Shown: positions 17,179 to 26,334 of the stretch, piece after piece | How the letters are laid out: each line of letters starts with the position of its first letter | How positions within the stretch are numbered: the stretch's first letter is position 1 | Source: Archangium gephyra | GTDB taxonomy: Bacteria; Myxococcota; Myxococcia; Myxococcales; Myxococcaceae | Assembly (NCBI GenBank): GCA_003243425.1 | Contig: QFQP01000001.1 | Location: 124,001-188,000, forward strand | DNA: 64,000 nt | Direction of reading: 5' to 3' | Position numbers and translations under genes: made by a program | Notes under the pieces: model-generated | Seen by the model: the letters and a program-made list of their open reading frames with translations, nothing else | Databases searched by the model: none | What the model was told of the DNA's origin: nothing

Positions 17179-18017
17179 GCGCCCACCCGTACTTCGACGT
17201 CACCGCAGCGCTGCTCACCCAGCACGGCAAGGAGCGTGCGCTGGCGCCGCTCTTTCGCGACGCGTTGTCCATTCGGCTCGTGGTCGCCCGCGGGCTGAAC
17301 ACCGACTGGTTCGGCACCTTCACCCGCGAGTTTCCCCGCCGCGGCACGCAGGCAGACGCTGCGCACGGCAAGGCCTGCTGGGCGTCGCGGCTGGCGCGGC
17401 TCGAGTTCGGGCTCGGCAGTGAAGGCGCCTTCGTGCCCGGGCCCTTCGGCGTCGGCGCGGTCGACGTCGAGCTGGTCACCTGGGTCGATGCGCGCCGACG
17501 ACTGCGCGTCACCGGCGCCGCGTCGGCCCCTTCGGTGCATCACCACCAGCTGGTGCGAACGGAGCCCGAGCTGGTCGACGCCGTGCGCCGCTGCCGCTTT
17601 CCGTCGCACGCGGTGGTGGTTCGCCCCGACGGCCCTCACGGTGCGCGCGCAACCCGGGGGCTGGCGACGTGGCCCGAGCTCGAGGCCGCCTTTCAGGGCG
17701 CGCGCCGCCGCAGCGCGAACGGCACCGTGTTCGTCGAGAACGACCTCCGCGCGCACGTGCACCCGTCGCGCATGGCGCTCATCACCCGCGCGGCCGAAGA
17801 CCTGCTGCAGCGGCTCCAGACGTTATGCCCGCGCTGCGCCGCGCCGGGCTTCGGCAGGGCCCGCGTCATTCCCGGCAACCCGTGCCGGTGCTGCGGCTCG
17901 CCGACCACCGAGGCGCTCGCCGACGAGTTCGGCTGCGTCGCCTGCCCGTTTCGTGACTCCCGCCCGCGCGCTGCTGCCGCAGCCGACCCGGAGCGGTGCC
18001 CCCAGTGCAACCCCTGA
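17175..18017 (+). CDS. DUF6671 family protein with C-terminal zinc ribbons
   Basis: 280 residues. Features that match DUF6671: the opening TQHGKERALAPLF, TDWFGTFTREF, an SEGAFVPGPF segment and SRMALITRAAEDLLQRL, followed by cysteine motifs. The C-terminus carries CPRCAAPGF (about 216-224), CRCCGSPT, a CVACPF pair and a final CPQCNP, which together should bind one or two zinc ions. The start at 17175 overlaps the upstream stop by four bases; a GTG at 17163 is a less likely start. The function of DUF6671 is unknown to me. Its conserved presence next to dabBA here makes it a candidate accessory factor, which is inference. Confidence 0.8.
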   Translation: MSAHPYFDVTAALLTQHGKERALAPLFRDALSIRLVVARGLNTDWFGTFTREFPRRGTQADAAHGKACWASRLARLEFGLGSEGAFVPGPFGVGAVDVELVTWVDARRRLRVTGAASAPSVHHHQLVRTEPELVDAVRRCRFPSHAVVVRPDGPHGARATRGLATWPELEAAFQGARRRSANGTVFVENDLRAHVHPSRMALITRAAEDLLQRLQTLCPRCAAPGFGRARVIPGNPCRCCGSPTTEALADEFGCVACPFRDSRPRAAAAADPERCPQCNP

Positions 18018-18046
18018 CACCTCACGCCTTCTCTTCTGGAGACCCG

Positions 18047-19627
18047 ATGCCGACCTCAACACCTGACTCCTTCATCTGGGCTTCGAGCGCCCTCGTTCCC
18101 GTCGCGCTGCTGGTGAGCGCGCTGCTCCCGACGCGTGCGCGACCGCTGGCGACGGCGAGCGTGGTCACCGCGTGGGTTTCGGGGGCGGCGCTCGCGCTCA
18201 CGGCGGTGCGTGTGCTGGCGACGTTCCTCGCGCCGCTCCAGCCCTCGGTCGTGCTGGGAGGCTTCGTGCGCGTCGACCTCACGGCGTGCCTGATGCTCTC
18301 GCTCGTCACCTGTCTGGGCTGGGTCGTCGCGCGCTATTCGCAGCGCTACCTCGCGGGCGAAGCTGGTTTGCGCCGCTATGAGCGGAGCCTGCTGACCACG
18401 CTCGCCGGCGCCTCGCTCCTCGTCGTCAGCAACCACTTCGGGCTGCTGGTGCTGGCGTGGTTCCTCGTCAGCGTGGCGCTGCACCAGCTGCTGACCTTCT
18501 ACCCGCAGCGCCGGGGCGCCATCGTCGCGGCGCACAAGAAGTTCATCCTCAGTCGGGCCGCCGACGCGCTGCTGGTGGTCGGAACCGTGCTCATCGGCAA
18601 CGCGGTGGGCTCGTTCTTCGTGAGCGATGCGCTGGCCGCGGCCGCGTCGTACGACCGGCTGCCCGTCGAGGTTCACCTCGGCATGGTGCTCATCGTCGGC
18701 ACCGTGGTCCTCAAGTCGGCCCAGCTGCCGTTTCATGGTTGGTTGACGCAGGTGATGGAGGCGCCCACGCCGGTGTCGGCGCTCCTGCACGCTGGCGTGG
18801 TCAACCTGGGTGGCTACGTGCTCATTCAGCTCTCGCCGATGCTGCTGCGCGCGACGCTCGCGCAGGGGCTGCTGCTGGCCTTCGGCCTCGCGACCGTGGT
18901 CATCGGCGCCTTGACGATGATGACCCGCGTCAGCGTCAAGGTGGCGTTGGCGTGGTCGACCATCGCGCAGATGGGCTTCATGCTGGTGCAGTGCGCGCTG
19001 GGCGCCTGGGAGTTCGCGGTGCTCCACCTGCTGGCGCACTCGGCGTACAAGGCGCACGCCTTTCTGAGTGCCGGCACCACGGTGCAGACGTGGCTCGAGC
19101 TGGGGCCGCCCTCGAGGCGCACCGCCGGCAATACGGGCGTCGCAGTGGCGGTGCTGCTCGGTCTGTGGGGCGTCGTCATGGCGGTCACCAGGCTGCTTCG
19201 TCCGGGGCTCTTCACGGCGGAGTGGGCGGTGACTACGGCGGTCCTCGCGATGGGTGTCAGCCCCAGCGCCGCGTTGGCGTGGTCGTGGGGCAGGGCGACG
19301 GCGCTGCGCGCGCTGGCGCCGGTGTTCGGCGTGTCTTCCGTGCTGGTGGCGCTGCACTGGGTGCTCGGCCCGCGAGAGCCGCACGGCCCCGAGTTCACCT
19401 TCGGCTGGGGCGCGGCGCTGGTGGCGTTCGTGGGGCTCTTCGCGCTGCAGGCGAGCTTGCAGGCGCGGCCTCAGTCTGCGGTGGCGAGGTGGCTTCGCCC
19501 CCGGCTGTTCAACGGCTTCTCACTCGACGAGTGGTTCACGCGACTGACCTTCGCGCTGTGGCCACCGCATGACCCGGCGGTGGGTGCGCGCACGTCGCGC
19601 AACGACCAGGCGGAGGTGCGCTCATGA
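18047..19627 (+). CDS. dabB: Inorganic carbon transporter membrane subunit DabB (NuoL/MrpA-like)
   Basis: 526 residues. The ATG at 18047 is preceded by TCTGGAG. At least 13 hydrophobic segments follow the proton-antiporter fold of NuoL/MrpA: KSAQLPFHGWLTQVMEAPTPVSALLHAGVVNLGGYVL at about 227-263 and KVALAWSTIAQMGFML near 300 are the family signatures. A separate respiratory complex I cluster lies at 26786-34983, and the next gene encodes DabA, so this is the energy-coupled bicarbonate-accumulating DAB system, not nuoL. DabB is thought to pass protons or sodium and drive CO2 hydration by DabA at the inner membrane. The gene overlaps dabA by four bases (ATGA). Confidence 0.92.
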   Translation: MPTSTPDSFIWASSALVPVALLVSALLPTRARPLATASVVTAWVSGAALALTAVRVLATFLAPLQPSVVLGGFVRVDLTACLMLSLVTCLGWVVARYSQRYLAGEAGLRRYERSLLTTLAGASLLVVSNHFGLLVLAWFLVSVALHQLLTFYPQRRGAIVAAHKKFILSRAADALLVVGTVLIGNAVGSFFVSDALAAAASYDRLPVEVHLGMVLIVGTVVLKSAQLPFHGWLTQVMEAPTPVSALLHAGVVNLGGYVLIQLSPMLLRATLAQGLLLAFGLATVVIGALTMMTRVSVKVALAWSTIAQMGFMLVQCALGAWEFAVLHLLAHSAYKAHAFLSAGTTVQTWLELGPPSRRTAGNTGVAVAVLLGLWGVVMAVTRLLRPGLFTAEWAVTTAVLAMGVSPSAALAWSWGRATALRALAPVFGVSSVLVALHWVLGPREPHGPEFTFGWGAALVAFVGLFALQASLQARPQSAVARWLRPRLFNGFSLDEWFTRLTFALWPPHDPAVGARTSRNDQAEVRS

Positions 19628-22056
19628 GCTCGGCGCACCGCGCTGTGGCGCCGCAGCAGATCCCCGGGGCCGTCTCGTCTCTCATGGCGGCCGTGTGTGC
19701 GCGCGTCGCTCCGACCTGGCCGCTGGACCGGTTCATCGCCGTCAACCCGTTGTGGGAGCAGATCGACCGGCCCATCGCCGACGTGGCCGTCGAGCTGAGC
19801 GCGTTGGGTGGCGTCACCCTGCTCAAGCCGCGCGGCTGGTACGCCGAGCTGGCCCGCAGCGGCGCTCTGCGCACCGAGCACCTCGTGGAAGCCAAAGCAC
19901 GTGCCGGAGTGACCGGCCGCGCCGCGCCCCTGCAGTGGTTGTTGCGCGACGACCACCCGACGGAGCCGCGCCGCCGGGAGTCGGTCATCGACGTGGTGGA
20001 CCGGCTTCACGCGCCGCCCGGGCCTTCGTGGCGCGAGGTGATGGTGAGCAACATCAGCCAGTTCGCGGCCTCGTACTTCGACGACGGCCAGGCGACCTTC
20101 CCCATGGACCGGACCGGCGGCATGTACGCGAGCTGGCAGCGTCTGGCCTCGACGGAGGACGGGCCCTCCATTCTCACCAACTGGGACGGGCTGACCGCCG
20201 AACTGGAAGCGCTGCCCGATGCGCCCGAGGCGCTCGTCGCCCTGGCCCTCGAGACCCTCGACGTGCCCGCGCAGCAGCAGGCCCGGTACCTGTCCAGCGT
20301 GCTGTTCGACGTCAACGGCTGGGCGTCGTGGTGCGCCTACGAGCGGTGGACGGCGCGCCTCGAAGGGCGCCAGCACAGCGAAGTCGAGGCGCTGCTGGCG
20401 ATTCGTGTCGCGTGGGAGCTGCTCGCCTTCCGCAGGTTTGCGCCGCGGCTCGCAGACGAATGGCGGCTGGCCATGGGCCGTTGGGACGCTGCGCATCAGC
20501 ACGCCGAGGCGCGGCGTGACGACTGGCTGCTCCAGTCGGCCGCTGAAATCGCCTTTCAGGAGAAGGTGGTCGAGCACCTCGAGGCAGGGTTCGCCGCCAG
20601 GCCCGTGGAGCACACCAGTTTTCAGGCGGTGTTCTGCATCGACGTACGCTCGGAGGCGTTCCGTCGTGCGCTGGAGGGCACCGGCGACGTGGAGACGAAG
20701 GGCTTCGCCGGCTTCTTCGGCATGCCGCTGCAGTACACCCCCGAGGGTGGAGGGCCGCCGCGGCCCCAGCTGCCGGGGCTGCTCGCCGCGAAGTTCAACG
20801 CCACCGAGACGTCGATGCCGGACACCGAGGTGCACCGCCGCCGGACCGCGCGGCGGAGCGCACAGGCCCTGGCTTCACTGCGCACCGGCGGGCTGGGCAT
20901 GTTCTCGTTCGTCGAAGCGGTCGGCCTGGGGTACGCCACCCGGCTGTTCCGCGAGACCACGCGGAGCCACCCCGAGCGCAGCACCGGGTCTCACGCGCCC
21001 AGCCTGGTGACGAACATCGACGGCTCGGAGGTCGCGCCCGAAGCGCGGGTTCAGCTGGCCGACGGCGTGCTCCGGGCGATGGGGCTGACGCGCGGCTTCG
21101 CCAGGCTGGTGCTGCTGGTCGGCCACGAGAGCTCGACGCGCAACAACGCGCACGCCGCGGGCCTCGATTGCGGCGCCTGCTGCGGCCAATCGGGGCGGCT
21201 CAACGCGCGGGTCGCCGCGGAGCTGTTGAACGACCCGCGGGTCCGCGCGGGGCTCGCGTGGCGGGGCATCACCATTCCCGACGCCACACGGTTCCTGGGC
21301 GCCGTGCACGACACCACCACCGACGAGGTGACGGTGTTCGACGACGCGGGCGTCGCGGCCTTCGCGCCTGCGTTGCTGGCGAAGCTCGAGGACCGGCTCC
21401 GTACCGCGGCCCGTGACACGCGGCGCGAGCGGTCGCGCCGGGTGGCCGGGGCCCCGCCCACCGACGAGGCGCTCGCGCGCGCCGCGCGGGACCGGGCGCA
21501 CGACTGGAGCGAGGTGCGGCCCGAGTGGGGCCTCGCCAACAACGCGGCCTTCATCGTGGCGCCGCGAGAGCGCACCTCGCACGCGTCACTCGATGGTCGC
21601 GCGTTCCTCCACGACTACCGCTTCGAAGACGACCCCGAGTTCAAGGTGCTCGAGCTCATCATGACCGCGCCGATGGTCGTGACCCATTGGATCAACTTCC
21701 AGTACTACGCGTCGACCGTCGACCCGGACCGCCTGGGCAGCGGCAACAAGGTGCTGCACAACGTGGTGGGCGGTCACCTCGGGGTCTTCGAAGGCAACGG
21801 CGGTGACCTGCGCATCGGCCTCCCGCTGCAGTCGTTGCACGACGGCTCGAGGTGGATGCACGAGCCGCTGCGGCTGAGCGTGTTCATCGAAGCGCCGCGC
21901 GAGGCCATCGACGGCGTCGTCGCTCGCCATGCGGTGGTCCGGAGCCTGGTGGAGAACGGTTGGCTGCACCTGCTGCAGCTCGACCGCGCCGAAGCGTCGG
22001 TGAGCGTGCGCACGGCGCGTGGCTGGAGACGGGTGTCACGGGCAGAGCAGCGCTGA
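19624..22056 (+). CDS. dabA: Inorganic carbon transporter zinc subunit DabA (DUF2309)
   Basis: 810 residues, typical of DUF2309/DabA. The beta-carbonic-anhydrase-like zinc site is intact: Cys338 and Asp340 in FCIDVRSE, His501 in VGHESST, and Cys516 in GLDCGACCG. The H-to-C spacing of 15 and the C-to-D spacing of two match those of Halothiobacillus DabA. Other hallmarks are the N-terminal FIAVNPLWE and the ETKGFAGFFGMP motif after the first half-site. DabA binds CO2 and hydrates it in a unidirectional, energy-coupled reaction with DabB at the inner membrane. In a heterotrophic myxobacterium this would supply bicarbonate for carboxylases such as acetyl-CoA carboxylase, which is inference. ATGA overlap with dabB. 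Confidence 0.95.
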   Translation: MSSAHRAVAPQQIPGAVSSLMAAVCARVAPTWPLDRFIAVNPLWEQIDRPIADVAVELSALGGVTLLKPRGWYAELARSGALRTEHLVEAKARAGVTGRAAPLQWLLRDDHPTEPRRRESVIDVVDRLHAPPGPSWREVMVSNISQFAASYFDDGQATFPMDRTGGMYASWQRLASTEDGPSILTNWDGLTAELEALPDAPEALVALALETLDVPAQQQARYLSSVLFDVNGWASWCAYERWTARLEGRQHSEVEALLAIRVAWELLAFRRFAPRLADEWRLAMGRWDAAHQHAEARRDDWLLQSAAEIAFQEKVVEHLEAGFAARPVEHTSFQAVFCIDVRSEAFRRALEGTGDVETKGFAGFFGMPLQYTPEGGGPPRPQLPGLLAAKFNATETSMPDTEVHRRRTARRSAQALASLRTGGLGMFSFVEAVGLGYATRLFRETTRSHPERSTGSHAPSLVTNIDGSEVAPEARVQLADGVLRAMGLTRGFARLVLLVGHESSTRNNAHAAGLDCGACCGQSGRLNARVAAELLNDPRVRAGLAWRGITIPDATRFLGAVHDTTTDEVTVFDDAGVAAFAPALLAKLEDRLRTAARDTRRERSRRVAGAPPTDEALARAARDRAHDWSEVRPEWGLANNAAFIVAPRERTSHASLDGRAFLHDYRFEDDPEFKVLELIMTAPMVVTHWINFQYYASTVDPDRLGSGNKVLHNVVGGHLGVFEGNGGDLRIGLPLQSLHDGSRWMHEPLRLSVFIEAPREAIDGVVARHAVVRSLVENGWLHLLQLDRAEASVSVRTARGWRRVSRAEQR

Positions 22057-22149
22057 CCGTCGGCCTCGAAGCCGTGCGACGGCCACGTGACGAAGCGCGT
22101 CGTGCGTTTCCGCTCAGCACCCGCGCGCATTTGGCCTATTCCCCTTCGT

Positions 22150-22782
22150 GTGGCGACGCGAAAGACGACCCCGGCGAAGCAGCGCACCGTGACTCGGCGA
22201 CCTCCTGAAGAAGACGTGTTCTCTGCGGCCGGTGGCATTCCCACGGTGCCCGCTGGCCTTCCCGCGAAGGACTTCAGCAACCGCAAGCAGGCGCTTCGGG
22301 AGCTGACGTGGGGCGAGTTCGATCGCCAGGTGCAGCTGTTGGCGCGCGCGGCGAGCGCGAAGTTCAAGCCCGACGCGGTCATCGGCCTGGTGCACGGCGG
22401 CGTGTTCGTGGGCGGGGCCATCGCGTCTGCGCTCAAGGTCGAGTTCTTCCCGGTGCGCGTCACCGAGCGCAGCCGTGAGGCCTCTCGCAACGAGACCGCG
22501 CGCGACGACGTTCCGCTCGAGCTCGCCGGTAAGCGCGTGCTCATCGTCGACGACGTGGCCAGCTCGGGCGACACCATCGAGTTCGCCATTCGCCTCGCGA
22601 AGAACGCCGGCGTGAAGGCCACGAAGTCGGCCGCGCTCATCGCCCGGCCCGGACGGTTCGAGCCCGATTTCGCGGCCATCACCTCCGACGACTTCTTCGT
22701 CTTCCCGTGGGACTACAAAGACGTCGTCGACGACGGCCGCTTCGACACCGGTGAGCGCCGCGCGGTGAAGCGGAAGAAATGA
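22150..22782 (+). CDS. Phosphoribosyltransferase
   Basis: About 210 residues from GTG at 22150; the in-frame GTG at 22087 is an alternative start and no Shine-Dalgarno separates them. The PRPP-binding motif VLIVDDVASSGDT is plain near residue 133, preceded by a flexible basic stretch and IGLVHGGVFVG near residue 78, the PPi-binding loop region. This is the type I phosphoribosyltransferase fold of the xanthine-guanine/hypoxanthine group; the purine specificity cannot be read from the sequence. It overlaps selB by four bases (ATGA), so the two are translated together. Cytosolic. Confidence 0.85.
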   Translation: MATRKTTPAKQRTVTRRPPEEDVFSAAGGIPTVPAGLPAKDFSNRKQALRELTWGEFDRQVQLLARAASAKFKPDAVIGLVHGGVFVGGAIASALKVEFFPVRVTERSREASRNETARDDVPLELAGKRVLIVDDVASSGDTIEFAIRLAKNAGVKATKSAALIARPGRFEPDFAAITSDDFFVFPWDYKDVVDDGRFDTGERRAVKRKK

Positions 22783-24704
22783 TCGTCGGCACCGCGGGTC
22801 ACGTCGACCACGGCAAGACCTCGCTGGTGAAGGCGCTCACGGGCGTCGACACCGACCGGCTCCCTGAAGAGAAGCGTCGCGGCATCACGCTCGAGCTGGG
22901 GTTCGCGCAGCTCGCCTTGCCCGACGGTCGCACGCTCGGCGTCATCGACGTTCCCGGTCACGAGCGCTTCGTCAAGGCCATGGCCGCCGGCGCTGGTGGC
23001 GTCGACATCGCGTTGCTCGTGGTGTCGGCCGACGAAGGGGTGATGCCGCAGACGCGCGAGCACCTCGACATCTGCAGTCTGCTCGGCGTTCGGCGCGGCG
23101 TACTGGTCGTCACCAAGGCCGACCTGCTGCCCGGCCTGGGAGATGGTTGGCTCGAGCTGCTCGAAGCAGATCTCCGCGCCCTCGTCGCTGGCGGCTGCTT
23201 CGAGACCGCGGCGTTGATCCCGGTGAGCGCGAAGACGGGCGAGGGGCTCGATGCGCTCCGCGCCGAGCTCTCACGCCTCGCCACCGACCTCGAGTCGTCG
23301 CCGTCGGGCGCGCGCTCGCCCGAGGCACCGCTGTTCTGCCCCATCGATCGCGCGTTCACGGTGAAGGGGTTCGGCGTGGTCGTCACCGGCACGGTGTGGA
23401 GTGGCCGCCTCTCGACCTCTGACGGTGTGGCGTTGCTGCCGGGCCTTGCCGCGCCTCTGCGCGTGCGCGGTCTTCAGGTGCACGGCAAGGCCGTCGACTC
23501 GGTTGGCCCCGGGCAGCGGGTGGCCATCAACCTCCCCGACCTCGAGGTCGCACAGGTGCATCGCGGTCAGGCGCTGGTGCGCGCCGGTGAGCTGCCCGAA
23601 GCGCGCGTGCTCGATGTCGAACTGTCGTTGCTGCCGTCGGTCGAGGCCGCTCTTCCGCGCCGTTCGCGAAGGCTCATCACCCTGGGCACCGCGCAGGTCG
23701 AGGCGGTCGTGAAGTTGCTCGACGTCGACGCGCTGCGGCCCGGTGAACGGTGCTTCGCGCAGCTTCGTACGGCGGCGCCGCTGGCTGCGTTGCCGGGGCA
23801 GCGCTTCATCGTTCGTGGCACCCGCGCCATCGCCGGGCGCGGCGCCACCCTCGCCGGCGGCCGCGTGTTGCAGCTCAACCCGCCGCGTCGCCGTGGTGGC
23901 GCGGCCGCGCGGGTGCAGGCCCTCGCTGACGCACCGCTCGAAGACCGCCTGCACCTCCTGTTGTCTGAAGCGGGCTACTCGGGACTCGAGGGGGCGGCGT
24001 TGTTCGCCCAGGCCCAGGCGCCCCAGAAGGAAGTCGTCAGGGCGCTCGAGCGCATCGGCGCGAAGGGGCGCGTGGTGCTCGTCGACCGTGACGCGCGCCG
24101 CTACCTCGCGGCGGAGGTCTTCGCGGGCCTCGAGGCGCGGGCCCTCGCGCGGTTGGAGGCGTTCCACGGCGCGCACCCCGAGCGCGCGGGCGTACCTCGC
24201 GAAGAGTTGCGAGAGCGGCTCGGCAGCCCACCGGAGCGCGTGTTCGCTCGTGTCGTCGCGGCGCTGCTCGAAAGACAGCGCATCGAGGTGGTGGAAGAGG
24301 TGTTGCGGTTGCCCGGCCGTGGCCGCGCGTGGACGGAACAGACCGCCGCGCTGCAGGCGCAGCTGCTGTCGTTGCTCGAAGCACGCGGGCTGATGCCGCC
24401 GACCCCCGCGGAGCTGGCGGCGATGCTCAAGTTCCCCGAGGCGCGGGTGTCGTCGGTCGCCCAGGGGCTGGTGGAGCAGGGTGTGTTGGTGCGCTCCGGT
24501 GACCTCTTCTTCGCCAGGCGCGCCATCGCCGCCCTCGAGGCCCGCATGCGCGCGTACTTCGAGACCAACCCGCGACTGTCGACCCAGCAGTTCAAGGAGC
24601 TGACCGGCGTGAGCCGCAAGTTCCTCATCCCGCTCGCTGAGTATTTCGATCGCGAGCGGCTCACGCTGCGCGTCGGTGACGAGCGCGTGCTGCGCGGTGG
24701 CTGA
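22779..24704 (+). CDS. selB: Selenocysteine-specific elongation factor SelB
   Basis: 641 residues. The N-terminal GTPase domain has G1 GHVDHGKT (7-14), G3 DVPGHE (57-62) and G4 TKAD (112-115). After domains 2 and 3 (about 175-345) come winged-helix repeats (about 375-641) that read as SelB domain 4: LDRLHLLLSEAGYSGLEG-like, APQKEVVRALERIG and a closing LSTQQFKELTGVSRKFLIPLAEYFDRERLTLRVGD segment, which is almost diagnostic. SelB delivers Sec-tRNA to UGA codons at SECIS elements, so the organism should make selenoproteins. selA, selC and selD are not in the window. The ATG overlaps the stop of the phosphoribosyltransferase. Confidence 0.95.
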   Translation: MIVGTAGHVDHGKTSLVKALTGVDTDRLPEEKRRGITLELGFAQLALPDGRTLGVIDVPGHERFVKAMAAGAGGVDIALLVVSADEGVMPQTREHLDICSLLGVRRGVLVVTKADLLPGLGDGWLELLEADLRALVAGGCFETAALIPVSAKTGEGLDALRAELSRLATDLESSPSGARSPEAPLFCPIDRAFTVKGFGVVVTGTVWSGRLSTSDGVALLPGLAAPLRVRGLQVHGKAVDSVGPGQRVAINLPDLEVAQVHRGQALVRAGELPEARVLDVELSLLPSVEAALPRRSRRLITLGTAQVEAVVKLLDVDALRPGERCFAQLRTAAPLAALPGQRFIVRGTRAIAGRGATLAGGRVLQLNPPRRRGGAAARVQALADAPLEDRLHLLLSEAGYSGLEGAALFAQAQAPQKEVVRALERIGAKGRVVLVDRDARRYLAAEVFAGLEARALARLEAFHGAHPERAGVPREELRERLGSPPERVFARVVAALLERQRIEVVEEVLRLPGRGRAWTEQTAALQAQLLSLLEARGLMPPTPAELAAMLKFPEARVSSVAQGLVEQGVLVRSGDLFFARRAIAALEARMRAYFETNPRLSTQQFKELTGVSRKFLIPLAEYFDRERLTLRVGDERVLRGG

Positions 24705-24778
24705 GCCTCCGGGGCTTCCATGACCCCACAACGGACGCGGCGGCGCGTGAAATGGCCGTGTTAGGTACTCAGTCTCCG

Positions 24779-26206
24779 ATGACCGACGCTCCCGCTCCGC
24801 GCAAAGGCCGCATTCTCGTCGTCGACGACCAACGAAACATGCGGGCCACCACCGCGCTGTTGTTGCGCGCCGAGGGCTACACGGTCGACGAAGCCGGCAG
24901 CGGTGAAGAGGCGCTGGCCTGGTTGCAGGACCACCAGGTCGACCTGTTGCTCACCGACCTCAAGATGGAGCCGATGGACGGCCTCACGCTGCTCAAACGC
25001 GCCATCGACATTGCGCCGCGGCTGGCGGTCATCGTGATGACCGCCTACGGCAGCATCGAGACCGCCGTCGAGGCGATGCGCCGCGGCGCCTACGACTACA
25101 TCACCAAGCCCTTCAAAGACGGCGAGCTCATTCACCGCGTCGACAAGGGCCTCGAGCATCAGCACCTCGTCTCTGCGGTCGACGTCATCGCCGGGGAGTT
25201 CAAGCAGCGCCACGGGTTGTCAGCGCTGGTGGGCCGTTCGCAGGCCATGCGCGACTTGACCACCCGCATCTCCCGCGTCGCCAGCTCGGAGGCGACGGTG
25301 CTGGTGCAGGGCGAATCGGGTACGGGCAAGGAGCTGGTGGCGCGCGCCATTCACGCGCTCTCGAACCGTTCACGCTCGCCCTTCGTGCCGGTGAACTGCG
25401 CGGCCATCACCGAAACGTTGCTCGAGTCGGAGCTCTTCGGTCACGCGCGCGGTGCCTTCACCGGCGCGGTCAAGGCGCGCCGCGGGCTCTTCGAGGAGGC
25501 CGACAAGGGCACCATCTTCATCGACGAGGTGACGGAGACTGCGCCCGCGTTCCAGTCGAAGCTGCTGCGCGTGCTGCAGGAAGGCGAGCTGCGCCGCGTC
25601 GGCGAGAACGCGTCGATCAAAGTCGACGTGCGCACGGTGGCAGCGACCAACCGCAACATCGAAGGCGAAGTGAACGACAAGCGCTTCCGGCAAGACCTGT
25701 ACTACCGGCTGGCGGTGGTGACGCTGGTGGTGCCGCCGCTGCGTGAGCGCCTTGAAGACGTGCCGCTGCTCGCCGGGCACTTCCTCGACAAGGCCAACGC
25801 GCGCAGCCGACGCCCGCGGCACCTCACGCCCGGCGCCATCGAGCACCTGCAGAGCTACAACTTCCCCGGCAACGTGCGCGAGCTCGAGAACCTCGTCGAG
25901 CAGGCCGCGGCCCTCGCCGAGAACGACGAGCTGACGCCGGAAGACTTCCCGCTGCGCCGGTCGACCCGCGAAGTGCGCATGGTGCAGGTGCCGGCCTCCG
26001 GTGGCGCCGTGGTCAGTGGCGGGCCCATTCAGTCGCTGGCTGACGCGGTGTCCGACGCGGAGCGCCGCGCCATCATGGCGGCGCTCGAGCAGTCGCCGCA
26101 CGACCTGTCGCGGGTGGCCGAGGTGCTCGGCGTCTCTGCGACGACGTTGTGGCGCAAGATGAAGCGCCTGGGCCTCAAGACCTCCAGCGACGAACCGCAG
26201 AGCTGA
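24779..26206 (+). CDS. NtrC-family sigma-54-dependent response regulator
   Basis: 475 residues with the full three-domain plan. The receiver (about 10-122) has acidic D16-D17, phosphoacceptor Asp60 in LLLTDLKM and Lys110 in YITKP. The AAA+ domain (about 147-390) has Walker A GESGTGKE (178-185), the sigma-54 contact loop GAFTGA (225-230), Walker B FIDEV and FPGNVREL. A C-terminal Fis-type helix-turn-helix (about 425-470) reads MAALEQSPHDLSRVAEVLGVSATTLWRKMKRLGL. It activates sigma-54 promoters when phosphorylated; no histidine kinase gene lies nearby. The ATG at 24779 is preferred to 24752, which has a poor upstream region. It directly precedes two sigma-54-promoted small RNA units, as described for PxrR and pxr of Myxococcus xanthus. 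Orthology is inference. Confidence 0.95.
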   Translation: MTDAPAPRKGRILVVDDQRNMRATTALLLRAEGYTVDEAGSGEEALAWLQDHQVDLLLTDLKMEPMDGLTLLKRAIDIAPRLAVIVMTAYGSIETAVEAMRRGAYDYITKPFKDGELIHRVDKGLEHQHLVSAVDVIAGEFKQRHGLSALVGRSQAMRDLTTRISRVASSEATVLVQGESGTGKELVARAIHALSNRSRSPFVPVNCAAITETLLESELFGHARGAFTGAVKARRGLFEEADKGTIFIDEVTETAPAFQSKLLRVLQEGELRRVGENASIKVDVRTVAATNRNIEGEVNDKRFRQDLYYRLAVVTLVVPPLRERLEDVPLLAGHFLDKANARSRRPRHLTPGAIEHLQSYNFPGNVRELENLVEQAAALAENDELTPEDFPLRRSTREVRMVQVPASGGAVVSGGPIQSLADAVSDAERRAIMAALEQSPHDLSRVAEVLGVSATTLWRKMKRLGLKTSSDEPQS

Positions 26207-26218
26207 TCGACGATTTCA

Positions 26219-26232
26219 TTTCATTTCTGAAA
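26219..26232. promoter_or_regulatory. Candidate enhancer site A (TTTCA-N4-TGAAA)
   Basis: A perfect 5-4-5 dyad about 109 bases upstream of the predicted start of the first sRNA, the usual distance for an NtrC-type activator. A second TTTCA directly abuts it at 26214. Together with site B it is a plausible binding site for the regulator encoded just upstream. Confidence 0.55.
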
Positions 26233-26242
26233 TCCGGCTGCG

Positions 26243-26256
26243 TTTCAGAGGTGAAA
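26243..26256. promoter_or_regulatory. Candidate enhancer site B (TTTCA-N4-TGAAA)
   Basis: A second perfect copy of the site A dyad, with centres 24 bases apart. Two identical dyads in tandem upstream of a sigma-54 promoter fit cooperative binding of activator dimers. Confidence 0.55.
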
Positions 26257-26308
26257 TGGCTGACTGTGTATGGCGAGCGAACCTCGCTGAATTGCTGGTT
26301 TCCAGTGC

Positions 26309-26323
26309 TGGCACAGCGTTCGC
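26309..26323 (+). promoter_or_regulatory. Sigma-54-type promoter of the first sRNA
   Basis: TGGCAC, then five bases, then TCGC: one mismatch to the -24/-12 consensus TGGCAC-N5-TTGC, with GG and GC correctly spaced. The expected start is near 26335. Confidence 0.6.
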
Positions 26324-26334
26324 TTTGCTGCGAC

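Noticed and set aside
18047..19627. A second nuoL (respiratory subunit) instead of dabB
   Set aside because: It overlaps dabA and is not with other nuo genes, and a complete nuoL is present at 30119-32311.
22087..22149. A start of the phosphoribosyltransferase at the first GTG
   Set aside because: The extra residues are basic and not family-like, though the start cannot be settled without alignment.
26309..26328. An alternative -12 box using the TTTGC further downstream
   Set aside because: That would put ten or more bases between the halves; only the five-base spacing fits sigma-54 and is repeated in copy 2.
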